A DNA stretch of 64,000 bases, taken from the NCBI GenBank assembly GCA_025782575.1, contig JALGYY010000044.1:60973-124972 (forward strand). Reading direction: 5' to 3'. The stretch comes from a bacterium. Lineage in GTDB: Bacteria; Orphanbacterota; Orphanbacteria; Orphanbacterales; Orphanbacteraceae. Each line of letters begins with the position of its first letter. Position 1 is the first letter of the stretch. Positions 37,024-46,600 of the stretch are shown one piece after another. Under the pieces are notes generated by a model, which saw nothing but the letters and a program-made list of their open reading frames with translations, was not told the origin of the DNA and did not search any database. Position numbers and translations under genes: made by a program.

Positions 37024-37127
37024 TGAGGTTCTTGGGGTGTGCGAGGTACGTATGGATAGTGGGAAACCTGTGCGGTGGATGACTTATCCACAGGTGACGC
37101 GGGGGGGGATCAGGGTCTTAACAGAGG
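37024..37127. other. Short gap with a consensus DnaA box
   Basis: TTATCCACA at 37084-37092 matches the DnaA 9-mer exactly, within a stretch that pairs imperfectly with GTGCGGTGGAT just upstream. Only one box is seen and there is no AT-rich unwinding region, so no origin is called. Confidence 0.35.
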
Positions 37128-37514
37128 TCAGGTTCGCGCGTCTCTGGCGGAAACACTCCTTGAGTAGATTGTCCGGAGGAATTCGGATCGAATCCGGCCC
37201 TCCCAGCTCTTTCTCTCCCGATCTGAGGAGGTATAGAGCAGTTCTCCCTGGGCGATTGCGGAATAGGCAAGGTTGGCGGAAGCGCCGTTCAGGATGAGTA
37301 CATTGATATAAGGCGTGTTGAGATCGACACCGATCAGCTCCGTGAGCTCCAGGCGGAGGTCCTCATACCGGTCAATAGGGACATGATCCGCGAAGAGAAG
37401 ACCCAGATCCGCCCTCGGAGCCTTTTTGCCGGTCCTCTGGTGGGCCTCGTCAAGGCGATAGACCAGCGAAACCTCACTTTTTGCACCACAAATCTGCTGA
37501 AGTGCTTTCCGCAT
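37128..37514 (-). CDS. Nucleotidyltransferase-fold (MNT/MntA-like) protein, degenerate active site
   Basis: 128 residues from the ATG at 37514 (AGGAG five bases upstream); an in-frame ATG at 37586 with GGAG is an alternative. The fold signals are ADLGLLFAD (near 35-43), INVLILNGASANLAYSAIAQGELLY and a C-terminal helix, the pattern of MNT-type antitoxins. The usual GSXARG motif is replaced by DEAHQRT and the catalytic DxD by DLG, so it is probably not an active transferase. No HEPN (HepT) partner gene is adjacent. It lies next to the repeat element. Confidence 0.6.
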   Translation of the reverse strand: MRKALQQICGAKSEVSLVYRLDEAHQRTGKKAPRADLGLLFADHVPIDRYEDLRLELTELIGVDLNTPYINVLILNGASANLAYSAIAQGELLYTSSDRERKSWEGRIRSEFLRTIYSRSVSARDART

Positions 37515-37694
37515 TTCCACTCCTCTCCCCCCCGAACTATCGGAAGAATGCGCCCCCCTGTCCAGCCCGTATTCAATGGCCATCATATTTTCTCCCTCAT
37601 CGGGTGCTTGAAAGGGGATTTCCCATTACCATATTAGAGAGTCGCAACCTGTTAATTCGTTCTGTTCTCCATATAAGTGGTAAGGAGAGTTCCA

Positions 37695-38795
37695 TTGGCT
37701 GATCGCATTTCATCGGATCGGGCGCTCGACCTCCTCAAGGGAGTCGTCGATCCTGGTTTCGAAAATGACATTGTTTCCCTCGGCTTCGTAAAGGATGTGA
37801 AACTCCGAGGGGATGAAGTCCTCGTCCGGCTCGAGTGGCCCACCTACCCGATAGCGCAGCACGCCATTCTGAAAGACGAGATGGCCGAGAAGTTGACGGC
37901 AGGGGGTGCGCGGAGCGTCTCGTTTCAGGAGCAGCATGTTGTCCTCGGGAAACGGGCATCCGACAAGCAGCAGCTTCTGAAAGGAGTCAGAAATGTGATC
38001 GCTGTGGCGAGCGGCAAGGGGGGGGTCGGGAAGTCGACACTCTCGGCGAATCTGGCTCTCGCTCTTTCGGAGAGCGGCGCGTCGGTCGGGTTGCTTGACT
38101 GCGATGTGTACGGTCCGAGCATCGGACTCATGTTCGGTGTGAAAGAGAAGCCCAAAATGGCCGGGGAAAATCTGATACTCCCCATCGAGACGCGGGGACT
38201 GAAGCTCATGTCGATGGCGTTTATTTCCGAGGACGACGCGCCGGTCATCTGGCGCGGGCCGATGGTGCATGGCCTGATTCAGCAGTTTCTTACACAGGTC
38301 TCGTGGGGAGCACTCGACTATCTCGTGATCGATCTCCCCCCGGGAACTGGTGATGCCCAGCTGACCCTCACCCAGAGCGCGCCACTTTCAGGCGCGGTGA
38401 TCATCACCACCCCACAGGAAATGAGTCTGATCGACGCGCGAAAAGGTCTACGGATGTTCCAGCAGGTGAGTGTGCCGGTACTCGGCATTGTGGAGAACAT
38501 GAGCTATTTCAGCTGTCCCCACTGCGGTGAGAGGTCCGAGATCTTCAGTCACGGTGGTGGTCGAGCTACGAGCAAGGAACTGAATATTCCGTTTCTGGGA
38601 GAAGTGCCGATCGATCCCGAGGTAGTTGCCGGCGGCGACGAAGGGGAGCCGATTGTAGGCCGGAACCCCGATTCGCCTGCAGGCAAAGCCTATCTGGCGG
38701 TCGCGGAAAACGTCGCTGTCGCGCTTGCCCGGGAAGCATTCGAAGGCGCGGCCGACAACAGCGGGGACTTTTCCATCGACTGGCAGACCGGTTGA
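37695..38795 (+). CDS. mrp: Mrp/ApbC-family iron-sulfur carrier ATPase
   Basis: 366 residues. The N-terminal MIP18-like domain (about 5-80, DRALDLLKGVVDPGF) is followed by a P-loop NTPase with the deviant Walker A GKGGVGKST (near 107-115). Further motifs are DCDVYGPSIGLMFG, VIDLPPGTGDAQLTLTQ and the CXXC pair SCPHCG that holds the Fe-S cluster. The protein carries and transfers Fe-S clusters to apoproteins in the cytoplasm. The TTG start at 37695 has AAGGAG seven bases upstream; an upstream GTG in the same frame lacks one. The DUF971 gene follows with a one-base stop/start overlap. Confidence 0.94.
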   Translation: MADRISSDRALDLLKGVVDPGFENDIVSLGFVKDVKLRGDEVLVRLEWPTYPIAQHAILKDEMAEKLTAGGARSVSFQEQHVVLGKRASDKQQLLKGVRNVIAVASGKGGVGKSTLSANLALALSESGASVGLLDCDVYGPSIGLMFGVKEKPKMAGENLILPIETRGLKLMSMAFISEDDAPVIWRGPMVHGLIQQFLTQVSWGALDYLVIDLPPGTGDAQLTLTQSAPLSGAVIITTPQEMSLIDARKGLRMFQQVSVPVLGIVENMSYFSCPHCGERSEIFSHGGGRATSKELNIPFLGEVPIDPEVVAGGDEGEPIVGRNPDSPAGKAYLAVAENVAVALAREAFEGAADNSGDFSIDWQTG

Positions 38796-39115
38796 TGGCC
38801 GGACCCGCGAAGAGCATTCGCCCCCGGTCCATGCGGAAAGCGGGGGAGAACGAGCTGGAAATCGTCTGGGAGGACGGCAAGAAGTCGCTTTACAATACAG
38901 CCGTGCTTCGTCGACAGTGCCCCTGCGCCGGATGTGTCGATGAGTGGACGGGCGAGCGGACACTCAATCCTCTCGAAGTGCTCGAAACAGTCAAGCCGGT
39001 CAAGATCGAACCGGTCGGGCGATACGCGATCCGGGTGATCTGGGACGACGGCCACGATACCGGAATCTATACATTCAGCTATCTGCGCAACCTCGATGAG
39101 GGCAAGGTCGATTGA
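38795..39115 (+). CDS. DUF971 domain protein
   Basis: 106 residues. NELEIVWEDGKKSLYNTAVLRRQCPCAGC, followed by YAIRVIWDDGHDTGIYTFSYLRNL, is the DUF971 domain, also found at the N-terminus of gamma-butyrobetaine hydroxylases. The CPCAGC cysteines could bind a metal. DUF971 genes are frequently next to mrp/apbC, and here the stop of mrp and this ATG overlap (TGATG), which supports a role in Fe-S carriage. Confidence 0.9.
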   Translation: MAGPAKSIRPRSMRKAGENELEIVWEDGKKSLYNTAVLRRQCPCAGCVDEWTGERTLNPLEVLETVKPVKIEPVGRYAIRVIWDDGHDTGIYTFSYLRNLDEGKVD

Positions 39116-39148
39116 TTCAGCCTCGTCCCTGATTGGCTCTACAATTTC

Positions 39149-39177
39149 TTGCAGGATCGTGATCCTCTCTCTATACT
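39149..39177 (+). promoter_or_regulatory. Sigma-70 promoter of the carbinolamine dehydratase gene
   Basis: TTGCAG (39149-39154), 17 bases, then TATACT (39172-39177). It lies about 70 bases before the TTG start at 39246. Confidence 0.6.
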
Positions 39178-39245
39178 GCAGGCGGAAGATTCGGATACAA
39201 CCCTGGCCCGGACTTCGGGCAGACAGCCTGCGAAGGGGATCACGA

Positions 39246-39626
39246 TTGGACAGCACCCAGATCCTGCACACCCGGGAAATCAAGAAGCGCCTCGGCTCCC
39301 TGCCAACCTGGGAAAAAAACAGTAAAGCTATCAAGCGATCTGTTCTCTTCGAGTCTTTTCATGAATGTGTCGATTTCGTCTGCATTCTTGCCGAGCTCTC
39401 GGACAGCATGGAACATCATCCTGATATCGAGATTCGAGAGAACACCGTGACACTCTATTGCTCATCTCATTCGGCTAATGGAATCACGGGAGTCGACTTC
39501 GATCTCGCCCATCGCATCGAGGGATTGATCACGGAAACTGTGGTCGACAGGGGCGATGAGGATATGGACGAGATTGACGAAGCTGAACAGCTCTTCGGCG
39601 ACGCGGATGCCCTCTTGAACGACTGA
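39246..39626 (+). CDS. phhB: Pterin-4-alpha-carbinolamine dehydratase
   Basis: 126 residues. The segment WEKNSKAIKRSVLFESFHECVDFV with the signature EHHPDIEI and a downstream GITGVDFDLAHRIEGL is the PCD/DCoH fold. It dehydrates 4a-hydroxytetrahydropterin in pterin recycling, or serves other roles where no aromatic hydroxylase exists. The C-terminal 25 residues are an acidic extension (DRGDEDMDEIDEAEQL) not usual in the family. The TTG start is preferred over an open frame beginning at 39096 that overlaps the DUF971 gene, because GAAGGGG lies upstream. Confidence 0.88.
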   Translation: MDSTQILHTREIKKRLGSLPTWEKNSKAIKRSVLFESFHECVDFVCILAELSDSMEHHPDIEIRENTVTLYCSSHSANGITGVDFDLAHRIEGLITETVVDRGDEDMDEIDEAEQLFGDADALLND

Positions 39627-39639
39627 TCCCGTTGCTGCT

Positions 39640-39697
39640 GAGAAGTTCGTTGAAGAGCCGGGCTCGGGCGACTGCAGAACTTCTCTACCGGCCCGAG
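39640..39697 (+). promoter_or_regulatory. Interleaved stems (possible pseudoknot) upstream of the polysaccharide export locus
   Basis: GAGAAGTTC (39640-39648) pairs with GAACTTCTC (39677-39685). CTCGGGC (39663-39669) pairs with GCCCGAG (39691-39697). The two stems interleave, so they form either an H-type pseudoknot or two alternative hairpins. The structure begins 13 bases after the dehydratase stop and ends 53 bases before the permease ATG. It could be a terminator or a leader switch. Confidence 0.45.
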
Positions 39698-39749
39698 ACT
39701 TGGACTCACCATATCGCCGCTTCTCTGTAACCAAGGAATATCAGGCACC

Positions 39750-40535
39750 ATGCGGTCTATCACCCGATCTCTAAGAGAGCTGGTACAGTATCGTGAGCTC
39801 CTCCGATACTTCATAGTGCTGGATCTCAAGGTCAGATACCGTGGTAGCGTGCTCGGGTTTCTTTGGACCTTGCTGAACCCCCTGTTGCTCATGCTCGTCA
39901 TGTGGGCTGTCTTCTCTCGCTTTGCCCGCATTCAGGAAGACAGCTACGCACTCTTTCTCTTGTCCGGCCTGATGGCATGGCTCTTCTTTCAGCAATCCGT
40001 CGGGCGCTCGTTGACAAGCATCGTCAGTAATCGGGGCTTGATACAGTTGATCTATCTACCTAAAGTTGTTTTCCCGATATCAATCGTTGGTTCAAATCTC
40101 TTGAATGTTTTCTTTTTCTTCATCGCCTATCTTCTCATCGCAGTATTTACAAACCATGGCGTTCCCTGGACAGTGGTCATGCTCCCGGCCGTTCTCCTCA
40201 TGCTCTTCCTCTTGTGTTCGGGAGCGGCGCTTCTTATGTGCTCGCTGACGGTGTTCTTTCGTGACTTCACCCATCTGACTCCCGTCCTGATGCGTGCGTT
40301 GTTCTATCTGACACCGATTTTTTACAGACCGGACATGCTCGGTCCCAAGGGGGCCGTCTTGCTCCGTGCCAGCCCTGTCTATTACCCGGTTGTGGCCACC
40401 CGCGAGATACTTTACTACGGCACAATCCCCGGAGCCGACATCTGGCTTACGGGCTTCGCCTATGCCCTGCTTCTTCTGGCTATCGGACTTGTCGTCTTTG
40501 TCGCGACGGAAGATCGGTTTGTCTACTATGCATGA
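39750..40535 (+). CDS. ABC-2 type polysaccharide export permease (Wzm-like)
   Basis: 261 residues with six membrane helices and the N-terminal amphipathic segment YFIVLDLKVRYRGSVLGFLWTLLNPLLLMLVMW typical of O-antigen and teichoic-acid exporters. It exports a lipid-linked glycan across the inner membrane together with the ATPase encoded next. The genes overlap by eight bases. It opens a locus of glycosyltransferases. Confidence 0.94.
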   Translation: MRSITRSLRELVQYRELLRYFIVLDLKVRYRGSVLGFLWTLLNPLLLMLVMWAVFSRFARIQEDSYALFLLSGLMAWLFFQQSVGRSLTSIVSNRGLIQLIYLPKVVFPISIVGSNLLNVFFFFIAYLLIAVFTNHGVPWTVVMLPAVLLMLFLLCSGAALLMCSLTVFFRDFTHLTPVLMRALFYLTPIFYRPDMLGPKGAVLLRASPVYYPVVATREILYYGTIPGADIWLTGFAYALLLLAIGLVVFVATEDRFVYYA

Positions 40536-41355
40536 GCGTAGAACGACAGCTGGTGAGTTCGCCATCGAAGCCCGAGAGTTAGGTATCCGGTACCGGCGTT
40601 ACCTGCGGCAGGTCAACACACTGAAGGAATCCGTAGTCGGCCTGTTCAAGGGGAATCATTTCGAGAGTTTCTGGGCCCTGCGGGGACTGGACCTCACGAT
40701 TCGCAAGGGAGAGAGGGTAGGTGTTGTCGGTCCGAACGGGGCGGGGAAAACCACGTTGCTGAAGGCGTTTTCCGGTGTTCTCCCACCGGCCGAGGGGTCG
40801 GTGGTTGTATGTGGCCGGATCGCTCCCCTCTTCGGACTGGGAGGCGGTTTTCGAAATGATCTCACCGGACGGGAAAACATCTACTTGAACGGTGCGATCC
40901 TGGGAATGAGCCGCCGGGATCTCGAAGGCCGTGTGGATCGCATTGTCGAATTCGCCGGAGTGGGAGACTTTATCGAAGCGCCGTTACACACATACTCATC
41001 CGGCATGCGGGCACGGCTCGGATTTTCAGTGGCAACCGACATCAGCCCTGAAATTCTTCTTCTCGACGAGGTTTTCTCCGCCGGCGATGCGGAGTTTCGC
41101 GCAAAAGCAACTGCACGTCTCGAGACGTTCTTCAAAGAAGGCAAGACTGTCGTCGTTGTGTCACACGCCATGGATCAGATCAAGAGGCTCTGCAATCGCG
41201 CCCTCTACATAGAGAGCGGTCGTGTTGCCGCCGACGGCGAACCCAACGAGGTAATCGATCATTATCTCGAGGCGGTTCGCAAGAAGAAGGAGATCAGCCA
41301 ACGGTCGGCGGCTGACGATGCGGGCCGGAAGGTCGCCAGGGACGCGCCGTCATAA
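40528..41355 (+). CDS. ABC transporter ATPase for polysaccharide export (Wzt-like)
   Basis: 275 residues with Walker A GPNGAGKTT (near 67-75), the Wzt-type RIAPLFGLGGGFRNDLTGRENIYLNG, signature YSSGMRARLGFSVA and Walker B ILLLDEVFSAGD. It ends soon after the nucleotide-binding domain, so it lacks the C-terminal carbohydrate-binding domain of O9a-type Wzt. The transported glycan is therefore probably not recognised by a capping group at this protein. The start is the ATG at 40528 inside the permease end. An open frame further upstream is antisense-like and has no family match. Confidence 0.94.
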   Translation: MHERRTTAGEFAIEARELGIRYRRYLRQVNTLKESVVGLFKGNHFESFWALRGLDLTIRKGERVGVVGPNGAGKTTLLKAFSGVLPPAEGSVVVCGRIAPLFGLGGGFRNDLTGRENIYLNGAILGMSRRDLEGRVDRIVEFAGVGDFIEAPLHTYSSGMRARLGFSVATDISPEILLLDEVFSAGDAEFRAKATARLETFFKEGKTVVVVSHAMDQIKRLCNRALYIESGRVAADGEPNEVIDHYLEAVRKKKEISQRSAADDAGRKVARDAPS

Positions 41356-42509
41356 TGCGGATCCTGATGAGCGAGGCGTTGCCGTACGAGGGAGACATTC
41401 GGGTCGGGTCTCACGAGCTGGCCCGACAGTTTCTCAAGCACGGACACTCGGTCCTTTGGGTCGGTTGCACTTATCACCTGATCGGACTACTTCTGGGCTT
41501 GCTCGGCAGCTCCCGCCACCGCCATGTGGCGGACTCATGGCGTTCCGGCCCTGTAGAGTGCGAGCCGGGACTTTGGGTCTTCTACCCGATAAGCTTTCTG
41601 CCCTACCGGAATGCGCCCGGTTTTCGCAATAAAACAGTATTGCGCCACAGTCTCCGTCTTACCGTACCTCGTGTATCGAACGTGATCGAATCTCTCGGTT
41701 TCGCAAGTCCCGATCTGCTCTGGCTGTCCCAATCTCCCAATTCCGCCGCGTTGATCAACATGGTTCATCCCCACAAGGTCGCCTACCGGATTTCAGATCG
41801 ATACCATCTCTTTCGTGGAATTCCTCCGACTATGGTGAGCGCAGAAAATGAGCTGCTACGCCGGGCTGATTCCATTTTCGTGACGGCCCGAACAGTATTG
41901 GACGATCTGCCGGAAACGCTTCTACACCGGTGCCAGTACCTCCCCAACGGCGTTGACATCGATCACTTCCGCCGGCCTGCGGCCTCTGTGCACGAGCCCG
42001 AAGAGTTCCGCGACGTTCCCCATCCCCGCGCGATCTTCATCGGCACGATCGGGGATTGGGTCGATATCGATCAGATCGCCCGTCTGGCTCGAAGCATGAA
42101 GCATGTAAATTTCATACTGATCGGCCCCATTAAAACCGAGGTCGGTTCACTTGCCCCCCTCGGCAATGTCAGGATACTCGGACCTCGGCGTTATTCTGAG
42201 CTGCCGCAATACCTGCACTGTTCAGATGTGGGCATCATCCCTTTCCTGAAGAGCCCCCGCACTGACGCCGTGAGCTCCAACAAGCTCTTTCAGTATTTTG
42301 CTGCAGGCCTCCCCGTCGTATCTACACGGCTAGACGAAATTGAACACCTCAATTCCCCGGCGAGGCTTGCCGATACCGATGCCGATTTCGCATACCACCT
42401 GGAACAGGCCTTGTTGAATGGGAGCGATCATGAGGCCTATGTGTCGTTTGCGCAGGCCAACACGTGGGACACTCGCTTTGAAACTGTGCGGCAGGCGATC
42501 GGGATATGA
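41355..42509 (+). CDS. Family 4-like (GT-B) glycosyltransferase
   Basis: 384 residues. The N-terminal domain has MRILMSEALPYEGDIRVGSHELARQFLKHGHSVLWVG and the C-terminal Rossmann domain has FIGTIGDWVDIDQIARLA, LGPRRYSELPQYLHCSDVGIIPF and NKLFQYFAAGLPVVST. This is the pattern of TuaH-like GT-B enzymes. Its ATG overlaps the ATPase stop by one base. It should build the glycan exported by the adjacent transporter; the sugar is unknown. Confidence 0.88.
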   Translation: MRILMSEALPYEGDIRVGSHELARQFLKHGHSVLWVGCTYHLIGLLLGLLGSSRHRHVADSWRSGPVECEPGLWVFYPISFLPYRNAPGFRNKTVLRHSLRLTVPRVSNVIESLGFASPDLLWLSQSPNSAALINMVHPHKVAYRISDRYHLFRGIPPTMVSAENELLRRADSIFVTARTVLDDLPETLLHRCQYLPNGVDIDHFRRPAASVHEPEEFRDVPHPRAIFIGTIGDWVDIDQIARLARSMKHVNFILIGPIKTEVGSLAPLGNVRILGPRRYSELPQYLHCSDVGIIPFLKSPRTDAVSSNKLFQYFAAGLPVVSTRLDEIEHLNSPARLADTDADFAYHLEQALLNGSDHEAYVSFAQANTWDTRFETVRQAIGI

Positions 42510-42520
42510 GCTGATGAGAT

Positions 42521-43651
42521 ATGCGGGTTAATATAGGATTCGTCTCCCATAGTGCCGAACTCTCCGGGGCTGAAAGATACCTACTCAGCGCGATCGATGT
42601 ATTGAAAGAAGTCGGGGTTCGCCCCTCCGTCGCGGTTCCACGCCGTGGCCCTCTTTGTGATCGATTGGCCGGGCTCGATGTCCCCTGTTCGATCATTCCC
42701 TATCACTGGTGGGCGGTCAGACATCACAGATCTCCACTGGTGCGAGCGGTCAGGCACCCGGTGAGTATTATGGGAGGAGTGCGCATCGCCAGGTACTTCT
42801 CGTCCCAGAAGTGCCACGTGGTTTTTACCAACAGCGAGATGATTTATTCGGGTGCTCTTGCGTCAAGGCTTTTGGGCCTCCCTCATGTATGGCAATTACA
42901 CGAACTGCGAGACGAGTGGTGTTTCGATTTCGGCGATCGCCTGACCTCGAAATACATGCGTCAAACCACACACCGATTCATCGCCAACTCCTATTCAACC
43001 CGTGACAGTTATCTTCCTTATCTTGGTAGATCAGAAATGTCAGTCGTCTACCCATCGGTCCACTTCACCGATTGTATCCCGCCAAACGTGAGAAAACGGG
43101 GGCCGCGTTTTCGATGCGTACTCGTGGCTACGATAGCGCCTCACAAGCAGCAGGTAGAGGCAATCGAAGCGATTCGCCATCTGCGGGATAGTGGGTTCTC
43201 CGTTTCTCTCGATCTGATCGGTGAAGATGCCGCCGACACAAAGTGGTACCGTCGAGATCTGGAGCGTAGAATCGTGGAGGCGAATCTCGAAAACGCTGTC
43301 CGTTTTCTCGGCTATGTGGAAGACCCGGCGGCGCTCATGGCCGCCGCGGATGTTTTGTTGGTGACATCGAGAGAATCGTTCGGCAAAACAATTGCCGAAG
43401 CAATGTCGGTCGGCACACCGGTAGTGGGGAGCGGGTGCGGGGCCGCACTTGAATTGATCGATCACGATGAGACCGGCTTGTTATATGATCCTGGTGATAG
43501 CGTGCAGCTGGCCGATCGTATCAGGGGGCTCGGAGAGGACCGGGATGAAGGCAGGAGACTTGTGACAGCCGCCCGGGAATCTGCGGCGAAACGTTTCAGT
43601 TCCCAGGCTTTCCGAGATGGCCTGATGGAAGCGATCGAATCCGTAATTTGA
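42521..43651 (+). CDS. Family 4 glycosyltransferase
   Basis: 376 residues, GT-B fold. The N-terminus reads IGFVSHSAELSGAERYLLSAIDVLKE; the C-terminal donor site has VATIAPHKQQVEAIEAI, RFLGYVEDPAALMAAADVLLVTSRESFGKTIAEAMSVGTPVVGS and the E-X7-E-like motif. It lies 11 bp after the previous gene and 22 bp before the large multi-module gene. Confidence 0.92.
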   Translation: MRVNIGFVSHSAELSGAERYLLSAIDVLKEVGVRPSVAVPRRGPLCDRLAGLDVPCSIIPYHWWAVRHHRSPLVRAVRHPVSIMGGVRIARYFSSQKCHVVFTNSEMIYSGALASRLLGLPHVWQLHELRDEWCFDFGDRLTSKYMRQTTHRFIANSYSTRDSYLPYLGRSEMSVVYPSVHFTDCIPPNVRKRGPRFRCVLVATIAPHKQQVEAIEAIRHLRDSGFSVSLDLIGEDAADTKWYRRDLERRIVEANLENAVRFLGYVEDPAALMAAADVLLVTSRESFGKTIAEAMSVGTPVVGSGCGAALELIDHDETGLLYDPGDSVQLADRIRGLGEDRDEGRRLVTAARESAAKRFSSQAFRDGLMEAIESVI

Positions 43652-43673
43652 TGGCGGAAGGAGCGTCGGACGA

Positions 43674-46600
43674 GTGAGCAGTAATAATCCTGATCGCTCT
43701 CGGGAATCGAAAGTCGATTCCATTCGCTTCACCTCCTATGGAAAGGATGTCCGCTTCCATCTGCCTGATCCGGGAGATCACGTTCAGGGAATCATATCGA
43801 GAGAAAAGGGCTTCTATGAGGCTGACATGCTCAGCGACATGCGAACGCGGCTGCGCCATGATCAGCTGGTTCTCGACGTAGGCGCCCATATCGGTAATCA
43901 CACCATATTTTTCGGCGTCATCTGCTGCTCGAAGGTGGTAGCGATAGAACCGAATCCCCATCTATTCGAAATCCTCAAAAAAAATATCGCGCTGAACCAA
44001 CTAGATGACAAGGTGATCGCTCTCGGACAAGCAGCGGGGAACAAGCCTGGCTTGGGAAGGCTCTCTATCCCCGATCCACGGAACCTCGGGAAAACGCAGG
44101 TGATCCGTGCAGACAATGGTGACACGGAGATTGTCCGCATCGACGACCTGCATCTCAATTCTCCGGTCTCCCTCCTGAAAATCGATGTAGAGGGTTCCGA
44201 AGTTTCGGTTTTGAAAGGCGCGAAAAAGACCATTCAGCAGGATCATCCCTTGATCTACGTCGAGGCAATCGAAGAGGAGAATCTGGCGGATATATTGGAG
44301 CTGCTTTCGGAGAGCGGCTACTGGGCCGTAGGTAATTTCAATTGGACACCGACTTACTTATTCATGCCGGCCGTCAGTGGGCAGGAACAGATCGCCGCAT
44401 TGATGGCGTGCGTGGATCTATCAAGGAATGACCTGCTGAAGAAGATCGAGAAACTGGAGAGCCGAATCGATGCTCAGTTGCAGGCGGAAGGGCGGGCCGT
44501 CTCACAGGAGAGTGAGTATCACAAGGGCCTGGATGATCGAATTGCCACTCTAGCAAGGCAGAGTGAGGATGCGCTTCTGAAGCTGGGAGGCGAAGTTTCA
44601 GCGTTAACCGGGAAGAATGTTTTAATGGCCGATCAGCTGAGCAAGCTGGAGGCTCAGTTCAGAGTCCGCATTCTCGAACTCGAGAACCGCGTCGAGGAAG
44701 CGACCAGAATGCGCGACCAGGCGATCCGTGAGTGCCGGGTGCAGGAGAAGTCGATCCGGGAATTGCGGGATCAGTTGGCCGCTGCTGAAAACCACGCGCG
44801 GCAGATGGCGGATTCTCTCGCACTTCGATTCGGACAGACACTTGGCGACGCATTGAACCACCCCGTATCCGGCCTTCTGCAGCTTCCCGGTCGACTGGCG
44901 GGAATAGCGGCTGAACGAATCCGTCGCGGAAGAACACATGTGGATCGCGATTCTTCGCACCTTACGGCCAGGATCCCTCCGACAACGACCGGTCTTCCTC
45001 CTGGCACTCTATTCCGCGACTCGTTCGAATCATCCTGGTGCGACTGGGAACCGAATCAGAATGTGCGAATGGAGTCTGGGGGGCGATTCATCGTGCGCCA
45101 GAATGAGAGCACGCCGGGGATTCGAAAGAGCGGCGTGAGAGTTAGCCCCAGCGCATCATACTCCTTCAAACTCTCCGGTAATTTCAATGTCAGAAATATG
45201 AGAGCCTTTTTCAGGGTCATCGATGAGGACACTTCAACCGATCTTTGTTCGGTGTCTCACTTCCAGGGTGATCACGTATCGGTAGTGACAATTCGAACGC
45301 TGCCGGAAACGAATACGATTGGCATTTTTATTCTTGTGGAAGCGCCCGTGCTCGATGACAACTGTCTTATCCGTTACGTTGAGCTCTTACTCGACGAGGA
45401 GGAGGATGGGATATTTCCTGCCGGCAGCGACATGCGAACACTGGGCCACCCGGTAGTTGCTTCCATGGCGTCCGTACCGGGCCGCCGGAATATCCTGCAT
45501 GATGCCGTGATGAGCCTTCTTCCGTCTATCGATCAACTCCACCTGTTTCTTAACGGATATGAAGAAGTGCCCGAGTTTCTGGACCACGCCAAAATCACCG
45601 TCAGCCGCTCGCAGGTATTTGGTGACAATGGAGATGCCGGGAAATTCTTTCATGTGCAGGCCGACGGGCCCGGTTACCGGTTTACATGTGACGACGACAT
45701 CATCTATCCGCCTGATTACGTCGACCGGATGATCGAAAAGCTGGCCTTGTACAATCATGAAGCGGTGGTCGGAGTACATGGAGTGCTCTGGAAGCAACCA
45801 CTCAAGGACCCTTACGATCGGGACTCGCGCCATGTCATTCACTTCGCTGGTATGAGCGAACGGGACCGGTCCGTTCATGTGCTCGGAACCGGGACTCTCG
45901 CTTTTCATACCAGTACACTTTCATTGAGACGGAATGATTTTCAATTTCCCAACATGGCTGATATCTGGTTCGCCCTTAAATGCCAGGAACAACACGTGCC
46001 CCTCGTTTGCATTGAGAGGTCGAATTCCTGGCTGGTCGCAAACCGGGGGGCGGGGGCGGAAACAAATATATTCGACCATTCCACGGAGAACGCCGGAACA
46101 TCACTCGACTCGTCTCGGGTTCAAGGTCATGTCGTGCGGAGCCATCAGCCATTTACGATTCATTCCGTTCGAACAGCAAAGGCAAAACGAGAAAAGCTCG
46201 TGCTCGCCATCACAACATACAACCGGCGGGAGTACTTGGAAGCGTGCCTGAACTCATTTATCGAGACCCGGGATCCCGCTTTCGACTGGGTGGTAATTGT
46301 CGCCGACGACGGGTCGACCGATGACACGCTCGAATATCTCCGGAGACTCGAGTTCCCACATGAGCTGCATATTATTCATAACAAGAGGCGCTTCGCGGTG
46401 GGTCAGACAAATACGATTTTCGAACTCTGCAAGAAAATTGGATTCGACATGGCGTTCAAAGCTGACGATGACGTCGTCTTCAAACAGGACGGCTGGGATC
46501 GCGCCTACCTGGACGCCGTCAGGCTGAGCGGTTGGAAACATCTCTGTTATTTGAATCAGCAGCACTTCGAAGAGCTTCGCCGACGGACAGATGAGGGATA

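Noticed and set aside
37084..37092. Perfect DnaA box as a sign of oriC
   Set aside because: Single box, no cluster, no AT-rich unwinding element and no dnaA/dnaN gene beside it; a 9-mer can occur by chance.
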